NCBI RefSeq assembly: GCF_013744875.1 | Contig: NZ_CP059399.1 | Location: forward strand, 868,001 to 932,000 | DNA: 64,000 nt | Direction: 5' to 3' | Origin: Nocardia huaxiensis | GTDB taxonomy: Bacteria; Actinomycetota; Actinomycetes; Mycobacteriales; Mycobacteriaceae | Part shown: positions 36,867 through 46,727 of the stretch, in pieces | Layout of the letters: every line of letters begins with the position of its first letter | Numbering within the stretch: position 1 is the first letter of the stretch | Made by a program: the position numbers and the translations under genes | The notes under the pieces: model-generated | Seen by the model: only the letters and a program-made list of their open reading frames with translations | What the model was told of the DNA's origin: nothing | The model's database searches: none

Positions 36867-37723
36867 GCGCGAATGTGCTTGCCACGCAAGGGCTCGCCTT
36901 GCATTACGGCGAGCGGGTCATCATCGATGGGCTGGATCTGGAACTGCCCGGCGGGGCGGTCACCGCCATTGTCGGACCCAATGCGTGCGGCAAATCCACG
37001 CTGCTGCGGGCGCTGTCGCGGCTGCTGCGGCCCAGCGGCGGCGCGGTCACGCTGGACGGGGCCGATATTCATCGCATGTCGGCGCGGGCGCTGGCGCTGC
37101 GGCTGGGATTGCTGCCGCAGCAACCGATCACGCCGGAGGCCATTACCGTGGAGGCGCTGGTGCGGCTCGGGCGGTACCCGCATCAGCGGTTGCTGCGGCC
37201 CTGGTCGGCCGGAGATCAGGCGGCGGTGGACGAGGCCCTGCGGCGCACCGGCACCACCGAACTGCGGGACCGGCAGGTCGATCGGCTCTCCGGCGGTCAG
37301 CGTCAAAGGGTATGGATCGCACTGGCTCTCGCACAGGACACCGATCTGCTGCTGCTCGACGAGCCCACCACCTTCCTGGACCTGCGCCACCAGCTCGACG
37401 TGCTCGATCTGGTCGCCGAATTGCACGCCGACGCCGACCGCACCGTGATCATGGTGCTGCACGACCTCGGCCAGGCCGCCCGCTACGCCGACCACCTCGT
37501 GGTGCTGCACGACGGCCGGCTCGCCGCCGCCGGTCCGCCCGCCGAGATCCTCGACGCCGAGCTGGTGCGCACCGTCTTCGGCGTCGACTGCCGGGTCATT
37601 CCCGACCCGGAGACGGGCACGCCGCTCGTCGTCCCGGCTCGCCGCGCGGCCCGCTCACTGCTTCCGGGAACCGTTGCCGCCCAAGGCGGTGGGCCCGAGC
37701 CCACCGCCGTCGCTCCGGTCTGA
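36863..37723 (+). CDS. Iron-siderophore ABC transporter ATPase (FepC-like)
   Basis: A 286-residue ATPase with Walker A GPNACGKST, Q-loop LLPQQ, signature LSGGQRQRV and Walker B LLLLDEPTT, plus the H-loop histidine in VLHDLG. The set matches FepC/FecE-type siderophore ATPases. A ~30-residue low-complexity tail follows. TTG 36863 overlaps the second permease stop (TTGA), indicating coupling. A short hairpin lies between this gene and the binding-protein gene. Confidence 0.93.
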   Translation: MSANVLATQGLALHYGERVIIDGLDLELPGGAVTAIVGPNACGKSTLLRALSRLLRPSGGAVTLDGADIHRMSARALALRLGLLPQQPITPEAITVEALVRLGRYPHQRLLRPWSAGDQAAVDEALRRTGTTELRDRQVDRLSGGQRQRVWIALALAQDTDLLLLDEPTTFLDLRHQLDVLDLVAELHADADRTVIMVLHDLGQAARYADHLVVLHDGRLAAAGPPAEILDAELVRTVFGVDCRVIPDPETGTPLVVPARRAARSLLPGTVAAQGGGPEPTAVAPV

Positions 37724-37745
37724 CGTCCGGAACCGCACGTCCACG

Positions 37746-37767
37746 CCGCCGCCCGTTCGGGCGGCGG
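37746..37767 (+). other. GC hairpin between ATPase and binding-protein genes
   Basis: A 9-bp perfect stem CCGCCGCCC (37746-37754, pairing with 37759-37767) and a 4-nt loop. There is no U-run. It may be a partial terminator or an mRNA-stability element setting the binding-protein ratio. Confidence 0.5.
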
Positions 37768-37796
37768 AGCACCACCCCACGAAATGAGGACTCACC

Positions 37797-38804
37797 TTGT
37801 CCAGACGAGGATTCGGCATGCCCGGAACCGGCCGGGTCATTGCCGCGCTGGCCGCGGCCGCCATCGGCATCGCAGGGCTCTCCGCCTGCGGATCCAGCTC
37901 CACCACAACGGATTCCGGTGCTTCGGTGGCCGGGCGCGGGGAGTTCCCGCGCACCCTCGACACCGTCAAGGGGCCGGTGACCATTCCGAACGCGCCGCAG
38001 CGGGTGGTGGTGCTCGACACCGCCGAACTCGATTCGGTGACGCTGCTGGGCGTCAAGCCGGTGGGAGCGGTGGTGCCGCACACCAAGACTCGCGGTGGGT
38101 TCCCCGATTACCTGGCGGACAAGGTCGACGGTGTCACCGATGTCGGGCCGCTGCTGGAACCGAACCTGGAGCGCATCGCCTCGCTGAAGCCGGATCTGAT
38201 CCTGTCGTCGAAGGTGCGGCACGAGAAGATCTACGACAAGCTCTCGGGCATCGCGCCGACCGTCTTCACCGAGACCACCGGCAGCACCTGGAAGGCCAAT
38301 CTGGCCGTGCACGGTAAGGCCCTGGGGCTGGAACAGCAGGCCGCCGACGCGCTCAGCGCCTACGAGGGCCGGGCGCGGGCGCTCGGGGAGAAGATCAAGA
38401 CTGCCAACAACGGTGCGCTGCCGTCGGTTTCGGTGATCCGCTTCCTGGCCGGACCGACCCGGCTCTACCTGAGCAACTCCTACAGTGGCACCGTGATGGC
38501 CGATATCGGCCTGGTCCGCCCGGCCGCGCAGGTCTCCACCGATCCGAAGAAGATCATGCAGGAGGTCAGCGCCGAGCAGATCGACCTGGCCGACACCGAT
38601 CTCATCTTCGTCGCCACCATCGACGACCCGAGCAAGACCGAGAAGGGCACTGTCACAACGAGTCCGGTGTGGAAAGACCTGCCCGCCGTGCGCGGCGGCA
38701 AGGTCTTCGAAGTGGCGGACGAGACCTGGATGTCGGGCATCGGCGTGCAGGCCGCCGACCGCATGCTCGCCGACGTGGCCAAGGCCACCGGCGTGCAGCA
38801 GTAA
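37797..38804 (+). CDS. Iron-siderophore substrate-binding lipoprotein
   Basis: A 335-residue class III binding protein (FepB/FhuD-type) with a lipoprotein signal: a basic start, an Ala-rich core and the lipobox LSAC with Cys31. The mature part has the two-lobe pattern (PQRVVVLDTAELDSVTLLGV, NLERIASLKPDLIL). TTG 37797 follows GAGGA; ATG 37818 is a possible alternative. It is last gene of the importer, and the ligand class (probably a nocobactin-type or hydroxamate siderophore) is not evident from sequence. Confidence 0.9.
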   Translation: MSRRGFGMPGTGRVIAALAAAAIGIAGLSACGSSSTTTDSGASVAGRGEFPRTLDTVKGPVTIPNAPQRVVVLDTAELDSVTLLGVKPVGAVVPHTKTRGGFPDYLADKVDGVTDVGPLLEPNLERIASLKPDLILSSKVRHEKIYDKLSGIAPTVFTETTGSTWKANLAVHGKALGLEQQAADALSAYEGRARALGEKIKTANNGALPSVSVIRFLAGPTRLYLSNSYSGTVMADIGLVRPAAQVSTDPKKIMQEVSAEQIDLADTDLIFVATIDDPSKTEKGTVTTSPVWKDLPAVRGGKVFEVADETWMSGIGVQAADRMLADVAKATGVQQ

Positions 38805-38810
38805 CCCGTC

Positions 38811-38899
38811 GTCATCCCGGCGCGCTTCTTGGCCGGGATCCACGCAATCGAATCATGACTTGCCTGTGTGGATCCCGGCCAAAAGCATGCCGGGATGAC
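38811..38899. repeat. Intergenic inverted-repeat element, copy 2
   Basis: The left arm (38811-38841) and right arm (38870-38899) are the same 30-nt unit as at 6064, with a 1-nt insertion in the left arm and a 28-nt unrelated centre. It lies between the convergent binding-protein gene and otsA, 6 nt after one stop and 9 nt after the other. Confidence 0.85.
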
Positions 38900-38908
38900 G
38901 GAATGTGA

Positions 38909-40390
<1,482 letters not shown>

Positions 40391-40393
40391 GGG

Positions 40394-40570
40394 TCATTCG
40401 CCTCGCGAGTTCGGTCCGATACCCAGCATCGACAGCAGCATCCGGCATTCGTCGGCGTCGGTGGCGTACGCCGCGACGACGCGCTGGGCCTGGCGTGCGG
40501 TCTCGTCGGCGAGCGGTTCCAGATCGTCGTCCGCGATGTCGTTGGCGGTGCTCTTCGCGGCCATCATCAT
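40394..40570 (-). CDS. Small conserved protein upstream of otsA (Rv3489-type)
   Basis: A 58-residue acidic protein starting with three methionine codons (MMMAAKSTANDIADDD), with no signal peptide or membrane helix and one cysteine. GAGAGG precedes the ATG at 40570; 40567 and 40564 are alternatives. M. tuberculosis has a similarly sized gene (Rv3489) directly before otsA, which supports reality. The function is unknown, and tight coupling to otsA hints at control of trehalose synthesis. Confidence 0.68.
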   Translation of the reverse strand: MMMAAKSTANDIADDDLEPLADETARQAQRVVAAYATDADECRMLLSMLGIGPNSRGE

Positions 40571-40767
40571 GTCCTCTCGGGAAAGTCTGCTCAGGTCTCG
40601 AGAGTCCATCGTATCTGCCAGGCATTTCCGGCACGTTCCCTCGGGGCGCAGCGTGCCCTGATCGCGATACTCGAGGCTTGCACATCGGGGCGCTCCGAAA
40701 CGACGCCGGGCCGAATACCTATACGGTGAGCAGTGCACATGTTCCAACCGATGAAGGGGTCGCAGCC

Positions 40768-41601
40768 ATGCCGTTGGCCACGGTGAACGGAATCTCGCTG
40801 AACTACCAGGTCAAGGGAGACCGGTCCAAGGGCACCGACGTCAAGGGCGCGGCGCCGCTGGTGGTCATGATCATGGGGACCGGCAGTCCGGGCCGGGTGT
40901 GGGAGCTGCACCAGGTGCCCGCGCTGGTGGCCGCCGGATACCGGGTGTGCACCTTCGACAATCGCGGAATCGCGCCGTCCTTCGAGGCCGCGAACGGCAT
41001 GACCATCGACGATCTGGTGCGCGACACCGCCGCGCTCATCGAATTCCTCGATGAGGGGCCGGTATTCGTGGTCGGGCAGTCCATGGGTTCGCGGGTGAGC
41101 CAGGAACTCGCGCTGGCCCGCCCGGATCTGGTGCGCAAGGCCGTTTTCCTGGCCGGGCACGGCCGCCTCGACCAGTTCCAGCAGACGCTCTCGCTCGGCG
41201 AGCACGAACTCGATGCGAGCGGTGTGAAGCTGCCGCCCAAGTACGAGGCCGCCATCACCGCGCTCATGAACCTGTCCCCGGCCACCATGGCCGAGACCAA
41301 CGCCGCCCGCGACTGGCTGGACCTGTTCGAATTCACCGGCGGCCCGGTCACTCCCGGGGTGCGCGCACAGCGCCGCATGGACCACGATTTCCACCGGCTG
41401 GCCGCCTACCGCGGCATCAAGGTGCCTTGCTTGTCGGTCGGATTCGCCGACGACCGCATGATTCCGCCCTACCTGTCGCGCGAGGTGGCCGAGGCCATTC
41501 CGGGCGCTCGCTACCAGGAGGTTCCCGACGCCGGGCACTTCGGCTACCTGGAACGGCCGGAGACCGTCAACAAGCTGCTGCTCGAATTCTTCGCGAGCTG
41601 A
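40768..41601 (+). CDS. Alpha/beta-hydrolase
   Basis: A 277-residue alpha/beta hydrolase with the nucleophile elbow GQSMGS (Ser105), an oxyanion segment MIMGTGSPGRVW, a late Asp in GFADDRM and the His of DAGHFGY. The pattern recalls non-haem haloperoxidase- or BPHL-like hydrolases. ATG 40768 starts at MPLATVNGISLNYQ, the usual N terminus. It is divergent from the otsA pair. The substrate is unknown. Confidence 0.84.
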   Translation: MPLATVNGISLNYQVKGDRSKGTDVKGAAPLVVMIMGTGSPGRVWELHQVPALVAAGYRVCTFDNRGIAPSFEAANGMTIDDLVRDTAALIEFLDEGPVFVVGQSMGSRVSQELALARPDLVRKAVFLAGHGRLDQFQQTLSLGEHELDASGVKLPPKYEAAITALMNLSPATMAETNAARDWLDLFEFTGGPVTPGVRAQRRMDHDFHRLAAYRGIKVPCLSVGFADDRMIPPYLSREVAEAIPGARYQEVPDAGHFGYLERPETVNKLLLEFFAS

Positions 41602-41748
41602 AGGTAAAGGTAACCACCAACTCGTAACGCCCGCCTTGCTAGGGTCCATATCAACGTCGGGGGTTCGTTGCAGTGCTGTGGTGCCTCACCCAGCGCCTAT
41701 GCGATCCGTCAGCGTTCCCGTACACAGCGCCAGTATCAGTGAGGTGAA

Positions 41749-41991
41749 ATGAGCACCAATCCCTTCGATGACGAAGACGGCCGGTTCTTCGTCCTGGTCA
41801 ACGACGAGGAACAGCATTCGCTGTGGCCGGCTTTCGCCGAGGTCCCGGCGGGTTGGCGAGTCGTGTTCGGCGAGGACAGCCGTGCCGCGTGCGTCGAGTA
41901 CGTCGAGAAGAACTGGACGGATATGCGTCCCAAGAGCCTGCGCGATGCCATGGCCGCCGACGATGCGGCCCGTCAGGCGGCGCAGTCCTGA
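41749..41991 (+). CDS. MbtH-family protein, not next to an NRPS
   Basis: An 80-residue MbtH-like protein with the full signature: [24 protein letters not shown], the PAGW turn and the later tryptophan in EKNWTDMRP. MbtH proteins bind and activate adenylation domains of nonribosomal peptide synthetases, classically for siderophores. No synthetase gene is in this window, so it must serve one elsewhere. ATG 41749 follows GAGGTGA. It lies 3 kb from the iron importer but has no visible iron box. Confidence 0.92.
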   Translation: MSTNPFDDEDGRFFVLVNDEEQHSLWPAFAEVPAGWRVVFGEDSRAACVEYVEKNWTDMRPKSLRDAMAADDAARQAAQS

Positions 41992-42159
41992 AATTCGCGG
42001 TTGACCCGATACTGCGCAGGAACGGTTCCCGAGTGCGGTTCGCCGATGCCATGAGCATCCGGCGACCACGCTCGGGCCGCCCCTGAGGGCATCGGCCGAC
42101 CCGGTGAACTCCGGCTTTCCGCGCAGCCGGACCACCTGGTTATGATGGGCACCGCATCC

Positions 42160-42234
42160 GCCTCCTTAGCTCAGTGGTAGAGCACCGCTCTTGTAAAGCG
42201 AAGGTCGTCAGTTCAATCCTGACAGGGGGCTCCA
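42160..42234 (+). tRNA. tRNA-Thr (anticodon TGT)
   Basis: A 75-nt cloverleaf. The acceptor arms GCCTCCT/AGGGGGC pair fully (one G-U). The anticodon loop CTTGTAA gives TGT, for threonine ACA/ACG codons. The T arm contains GTTCAATC, and CCA is encoded at 42232-42234. A strong terminator follows. Confidence 0.97.
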
Positions 42235-42236
42235 CC

Positions 42237-42279
42237 CCGGAAGCCGGGCCGAACCAACAGGTTTCGGCCCGGCTTCCGG
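42237..42279 (+). terminator. Terminator after tRNA-Thr
   Basis: A 17-bp perfect stem (42237-42253 pairing with 42263-42279) and a 9-nt loop, followed by CATTTCG, 2 nt after the tRNA CCA. It may also end the minus-strand monooxygenase transcript. Confidence 0.88.
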
Positions 42280-42289
42280 CATTTCGCGC

Positions 42290-43465
42290 TCACGCGCGGG
42301 AGTCGGGGAGCTCCGCGTAGTCGGGGAGGTCGATGCCGTTGATCGCGCGCTCGATCAGCTCTGGATCCCAGCCGGTTTCGGGCTCGGCGTCCGGGGCGGC
42401 GACCTCGAGACTGCGCACGTGCAGACGGCCGATCTCCTGGTTCGCCTCGACGAAGGCCCGCATGCGCTTCTCGTAGGCGGTGAATCCGGCCTCCGGATCC
42501 CAGTCGGCGGCGGCCAGTTCCCCCGCCAGCAGATAGGCGCCGACCAGGGCCAGTCCGGTGCCCTGGCCGGACATCGGCGACGAACAGAAGGCGGCGTCGC
42601 CGAGCAAGCCGACCCGGCCGTCCGACCAGCGATCCATGACGACCTGGGCCACCTGGTCGAGATAGAAGTCGGGGGTGTCGTCCAGGTGGTCGAGGATCCG
42701 GGGGCCGAGCCAGCCCATTCCGGCCATCCGCTCGCGGAGCAGGCGCTGCTGGGCTTCCACATCGCGGTGGTCGACGTCGAACTCGGCGGCGGGGAACGAG
42801 AACATGGCGATCGCGCGGGTGGCGTCCCGCATGGGGCGCAGTCCGGCGGAACGGCCGGACTCCTGATAGTCCATCAGCCAGCGGTCCAAGCCGAACTCAT
42901 TGGGCACGGTGTAGAAGGCCAGCACCAGCCCGAGGTGGCGGATGAACTGCTGGTGCGGGCCGAAAACCAGTGCGCGCAGCGCCGAGTGCAGGCCGTCCGC
43001 GCCGATCACCAGGTCGAAGCGCCGCTGTTCGCCGCCGGCGAAGGTCACGTCGACCCCGTCCGGGTCCTGGCTCAGCTCGGCGATCCGATCGCCGAAGAGG
43101 TACTCCACTCCATCGCGGGTGTCGGCGTACAGCACGCGGGACAGGTCGCCGCGCAGAATCTCGATATCCGCGACATACCCGTCGCCGTCGTGGTCTTCGG
43201 CGCGAAAGGTCTCCAGCACTTCGCCATTCGCGTCCACGGTGTACGCGCCGGCGGTGTCGGTGCAGGCCGCGCGAACCGCCTCGTCCAGCCCCATGCGCCG
43301 GATGACCTCCTTGGCCACCCCGCGCGCGTCCACCGCCTGCCCGCCGGGCCGCAGCCCAGGAGACCGCTCCACCACGGTCACCTCGGCTCCGCGCCGATGC
43401 AGCCAATGGGCCAGCGCGGGCCCCGCGATGCTCGCCCCCGCCACCAACACTCTGATCTCGCTCAC
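42290..43465 (-). CDS. FAD-dependent aromatic hydroxylase-type monooxygenase
   Basis: A 391-residue class A flavin monooxygenase (PHBH fold). It shows the dinucleotide motif VLVAGASIAGPALAHWL at the N terminus, the DG motif LVIGADGLHSALR and the FAD-ribityl motif GLLGDAAFCSSPMSGQGTG. Such enzymes hydroxylate aromatic compounds or inactivate antibiotics such as tetracyclines and rifamycins. The substrate is unclear. GTG 43465 places the glycine motif at the usual ~10 residues; longer in-frame starts up to 43576 have no ribosome site. It is divergent from phoP. Confidence 0.87.
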   Translation of the reverse strand: MSEIRVLVAGASIAGPALAHWLHRRGAEVTVVERSPGLRPGGQAVDARGVAKEVIRRMGLDEAVRAACTDTAGAYTVDANGEVLETFRAEDHDGDGYVADIEILRGDLSRVLYADTRDGVEYLFGDRIAELSQDPDGVDVTFAGGEQRRFDLVIGADGLHSALRALVFGPHQQFIRHLGLVLAFYTVPNEFGLDRWLMDYQESGRSAGLRPMRDATRAIAMFSFPAAEFDVDHRDVEAQQRLLRERMAGMGWLGPRILDHLDDTPDFYLDQVAQVVMDRWSDGRVGLLGDAAFCSSPMSGQGTGLALVGAYLLAGELAAADWDPEAGFTAYEKRMRAFVEANQEIGRLHVRSLEVAAPDAEPETGWDPELIERAINGIDLPDYAELPDSRA

Positions 43466-43574
43466 GAATTGGTGACGATGTGGCCGGCCGGGATTCATCG
43501 GTGATGTTCGCGTTCCCAGGAAACTCCCAGCGGGGGCCCAGGTTCGGCCGGGGTGTGCAGCACAATATGAGGTC

Positions 43575-44309
43575 ATGACAGGTGTGTCCGTGCGTGAACC
43601 CGAGGCCAGGGTGCTCGTCGTCGATGATGAGCCGATGATCGTGGAGTTGCTGACGGTCAGCCTGCGGTATCAGGGGTTCGAGGTGGCCAGTGCGGCCAGC
43701 GGGACCGAGGGGCTGGACAAGGCCAAGACGTTCAAGCCGGATGCGCTCATCGTCGATGTGATGATGCCGGGGATGGATGGGTTCGGGCTGCTGCGGCGGT
43801 TGCGGGCCGATGGGATCGATGCGCCGGTGCTGTTCCTGACCGCGCGGGACGAGGTGGAGGACAAGGTCACCGGGCTCACGCTGGGGGCCGACGACTATGT
43901 GACCAAGCCGTTCAGTCTGGAAGAGGTGGTGGCTCGGCTGCGGGTGATCCTGCGGCGGGCGGGGCGGACCGCGCCGGAGGAGAAGTCGTCGCGGTTGAAG
44001 TTCGCGGATATCGAACTCGATGACGACACCCACGAGGTGTGGAAGGCGGGGGAGCCGGTTGCGTTGTCGCCCACCGAGTTCACGCTGCTGCGGTACTTCC
44101 TGGTGAATGTGGGGACGGTGCTGAGCAAGCCGCGGATCCTGGATCACGTGTGGCGCTACGACTTCGGCGGGGAGGTCGGGGTGGTCGAGACCTATGTGTC
44201 GTATCTGCGGAAGAAGGTGGACACCGGGCCGGATCGGTTGATTCACACGCTGCGCGGGGTGGGATACGTGATGCGGGAACCCAATCGCGGGAAAACGAGC
44301 GTGCAGTGA
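43575..44309 (+). CDS. phoP: Response regulator PhoP
   Basis: A 244-residue OmpR-family regulator with a receiver domain (residues ~14-125; phospho-acceptor Asp61 in VDVMMPGMDGFG; Lys in YVTKPFSLEE) and a winged-helix domain that closely matches M. tuberculosis PhoP (DIELDDDTHEVWKAGEPV, LDHVWRYDFGG, TLRGVGYV). There PhoP controls sulfolipid and other envelope lipids, ESX-1 secretion and the acid response. Start ATG 43575 gives a ~12-residue leader; the GTG at 43584 is possible. It overlaps phoR by 4 nt. Confidence 0.92.
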   Translation: MTGVSVREPEARVLVVDDEPMIVELLTVSLRYQGFEVASAASGTEGLDKAKTFKPDALIVDVMMPGMDGFGLLRRLRADGIDAPVLFLTARDEVEDKVTGLTLGADDYVTKPFSLEEVVARLRVILRRAGRTAPEEKSSRLKFADIELDDDTHEVWKAGEPVALSPTEFTLLRYFLVNVGTVLSKPRILDHVWRYDFGGEVGVVETYVSYLRKKVDTGPDRLIHTLRGVGYVMREPNRGKTSVQ

Positions 44310-45787
44310 ATGCCGCGGCAGCGCGGCGGAAACTGACCGATCGGCTCGCGGCGGTGCCGCTGCGCACCACGCTGGCCTTGGCGCTGGTGTCACTGGCCGG
44401 GCTGGGGCTGTTCATCTCGAGTTTCGCGGTCACCTCGCTCATGCGGGATGTGCTGATGGATCGGCTCGACGAATCGCTGATCGACGCCGCGCACGGGTGG
44501 GCCTCGCCGGGGGCGCCGCAGCCGGAACGACTACCGCGGCCGCCGCAGAACAAGGAGCGGCCGGCGCAGTTGTTCTATGTGCGCGTGGAGGATTCGCGGG
44601 GAGAGCAGCGGCTGTCCCTCGACGACGGAGCCCAGATACCGGATATTCCAACCGATCTCGGGAATCGGCCGGTCACCGTCGGGTCGGTGGGCGACCCGGG
44701 GGAGAAGTGGCGGGTGCTGCGGCGCACCGACCAATTCGGCACCAGCACAGTGGGTTTGCGGCTGGACGAGAACAAATCCATTCTCGACCGGTTGATCGTG
44801 CTCCAGGCGGTGATCGGCGCGCTGGTGCTCGCCGCGCTGGCTTTGGTTGCGCGCGTGGTGATCCGGGCCAGTCTGCGGCCGCTGCGCGAGGTGGAGCAGA
44901 CCGCGGCCGCCATCGCCGGCGGGGACCTGGATCAGCGAGTTCCGGTGCGCGGCACCGACACCGAGGTGGATCACCTGTCGCAATCGCTGAACACCATGCT
45001 GCATCAGATCCAGCAGTCCGTGGCCGCCACCGAAGCCTCCGAGGAGGCGGCGCGGCGGTCCGAGGCCAAGATGCGGCGGTTCGTGGCCGACGCCAGTCAC
45101 GAACTGCGGACGCCGCTCACCACCATCAAGGGATTCTCCGAGCTGTACCGGCAGGGCGCCATCGACGACGCCGGCATGGTCATGGACCGCATCGAACACG
45201 AGTCGAAACGCATGGGGCTGCTGGTCGAAGACCTGCTCATGCTGGCGCGGCTGGACGCCCAGCGGCCGGTGGAACGGCGGCCGGTGGACCTGCTCACGCT
45301 CGCCAGCGACGCCGTGCACGCGGCGCGCGCGGTCGCCGCGGTGCAGCATCCGGAAGGACCCGCGCGGCCCATCGACCTCCAGATCGTTTCCGGCGAAGGC
45401 ACATTGGAGGTGCTGGGGGACGAGGCGCGGCTGCGGCAGGTGCTGGCGAATCTGGTCAACAACGCGCTCGTGCACACGCCGTCCGACGCCGCGGTGACGG
45501 TGCGGCTCACGCCCGCCGCGGACCAGGTGCTGCTGGAGGTCGCCGATACCGGGCCGGGGCTGAAAGCCGAACACGCGGAACGGGTTTTCGAACGGTTCTA
45601 TCGCACCGACAGCTCCCGCACCCGGGGCAGCGGCGGCGGCACCGGGCTGGGGCTGTCGATCGTGCAGGCGCTGGTCGCCGCGCACGGCGGGGCGGTGTCG
45701 GTGACCAGCGCGCCCGGGGCGGGCACCACCTTCACGGTGCGCCTGCCCCGCGGAAATCCTTCTCAGGCAGGCACGTTCGCGCCGTAG
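44306..45787 (+). CDS. phoR: Sensor histidine kinase PhoR
   Basis: A 493-residue kinase with two membrane helices (~residues 20-40 and ~165-185) bounding a ~120-residue extracytoplasmic sensor. HAMP (~187-240), HisKA with His265 in [10 protein letters not shown], and HATPase motifs [17 protein letters not shown] and [11 protein letters not shown] follow. Length (PhoR ~485), gene order after phoP and the downstream HIT gene match M. tuberculosis Rv0757-Rv0759c. GTG 44306 overlaps the phoP stop. The 3' end overlaps the convergent HIT gene by 25 nt. Confidence 0.92.
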   Translation: MNAAAARRKLTDRLAAVPLRTTLALALVSLAGLGLFISSFAVTSLMRDVLMDRLDESLIDAAHGWASPGAPQPERLPRPPQNKERPAQLFYVRVEDSRGEQRLSLDDGAQIPDIPTDLGNRPVTVGSVGDPGEKWRVLRRTDQFGTSTVGLRLDENKSILDRLIVLQAVIGALVLAALALVARVVIRASLRPLREVEQTAAAIAGGDLDQRVPVRGTDTEVDHLSQSLNTMLHQIQQSVAATEASEEAARRSEAKMRRFVADASHELRTPLTTIKGFSELYRQGAIDDAGMVMDRIEHESKRMGLLVEDLLMLARLDAQRPVERRPVDLLTLASDAVHAARAVAAVQHPEGPARPIDLQIVSGEGTLEVLGDEARLRQVLANLVNNALVHTPSDAAVTVRLTPAADQVLLEVADTGPGLKAEHAERVFERFYRTDSSRTRGSGGGTGLGLSIVQALVAAHGGAVSVTSAPGAGTTFTVRLPRGNPSQAGTFAP

Positions 45788-46188
45788 CCGAGATCGCGCA
45801 GGGCCTGCTTGATCTTGGCCTGCGCCTCGTCCAGGGACTCCTTGCTCGGATCCGGATCCGCGCCGGTGATGTCGAAATCACCGAGCTCGAAGGCCGGGAA
45901 GACGTGGATGTGCAGGTGCGGCACCTCCAGGCCGGCGATGAGCAGGCCCGCGCGCGGGGCGTCCCAGGCCGCCCGCACCGCCTGGCCGATCTTCTGGGCC
46001 ACGCCCGTCATGCGCGCGAAGGTGTCCGGATCGAGGTCCTGCCACTGGTCGATCTCCTTGCGCGGCACCACCAGCGTGTGCCCCTGCGTCACCGGGGCAA
46101 TGGTCAGGAATGCGACGAAATCGTCGTCCTCCCAGACGAACCGGCCCGGCAGCTGACCTTCGATGATGAGCGAGAAAACGGAAGCCAT
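45763..46188 (-). CDS. HIT-family hydrolase (Rv0759c-like)
   Basis: A 141-residue histidine-triad protein with the catalytic HLHIHVFP and N-terminal [27 protein letters not shown], acting on nucleoside phosphoramidates or dinucleotides. M. tuberculosis has an equivalent gene convergent to phoR. The last 25 nt overlap the phoR 3' end. A second HIT gene in this window (53002) is a different subtype. Confidence 0.9.
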   Translation of the reverse strand: MASVFSLIIEGQLPGRFVWEDDDFVAFLTIAPVTQGHTLVVPRKEIDQWQDLDPDTFARMTGVAQKIGQAVRAAWDAPRAGLLIAGLEVPHLHIHVFPAFELGDFDITGADPDPSKESLDEAQAKIKQALRDLGYGANVPA

Positions 46189-46207
46189 GCCCCGGACCTT
46201 ACGCGCA

Positions 46208-46585
46208 TCACACCGCCACGAAGTGCGACAGGATGCCCTGCACCTCGTAGATGTCGACCTGCCGGTTGAAGCGTTTCTGGATGGGTTGCGGGGCGCCTGC
46301 GATATAGATCGCCAGCTCGGCGTCCAGGTCGAAGGTGCCCGCCGTTTCCACCGAGAAATGCGTGATCGCGCGGTAGGGGATGGAGTGGTACTCCACCTTG
46401 CGTCCGGTCAGGCCCTGCTTGTCGATCAGGATCAGCCGCCTGTTCGTGAAGAGGATCGCGTCGCGCACCAGGAGGTAGGCGGCGAACACCTGCTCCTGCT
46501 GACCGAGCAGCCTCCCGTACTCCTGCTGTGCCGCCCCCGCATCGATGCGCCCGGCATTGCCCATGATCCCGTCGATCAAGCCCAT
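46208..46585 (-). CDS. Bacterial PH-domain protein
   Basis: A 125-residue protein with a single bacterial pleckstrin-homology-like domain (bPH; YvbH-like pattern [21 protein letters not shown], then [16 protein letters not shown]) and no membrane helix. The role of the family is unknown; oligomeric scaffold functions have been proposed. ATG 46585 follows GAGGAA. It is 19 nt upstream of the HIT gene on the same strand, so likely co-transcribed. Confidence 0.85.
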   Translation of the reverse strand: MGLIDGIMGNAGRIDAGAAQQEYGRLLGQQEQVFAAYLLVRDAILFTNRRLILIDKQGLTGRKVEYHSIPYRAITHFSVETAGTFDLDAELAIYIAGAPQPIQKRFNRQVDIYEVQGILSHFVAV

Positions 46586-46727
46586 GGCTCTTCCTCACAG
46601 TTCGCGGTGATCGCCGTCACGATCCATCATCCCCGGGGTACCCGCTCGCGGGCATGCGAACTCTTCGTGACTTTCTGGGCGACCAGGGGTGCTCAGGGGG
46701 ATTCCGGCACGATCTAAGCTGTTGGCC

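Noticed and set aside
43575..45787. The two-component pair as TrcRS, PrrAB or another OmpR-type system
   Set aside because: The winged-helix segment and receiver match PhoP more closely, lengths agree, and the downstream convergent HIT gene is as beside phoPR in M. tuberculosis.
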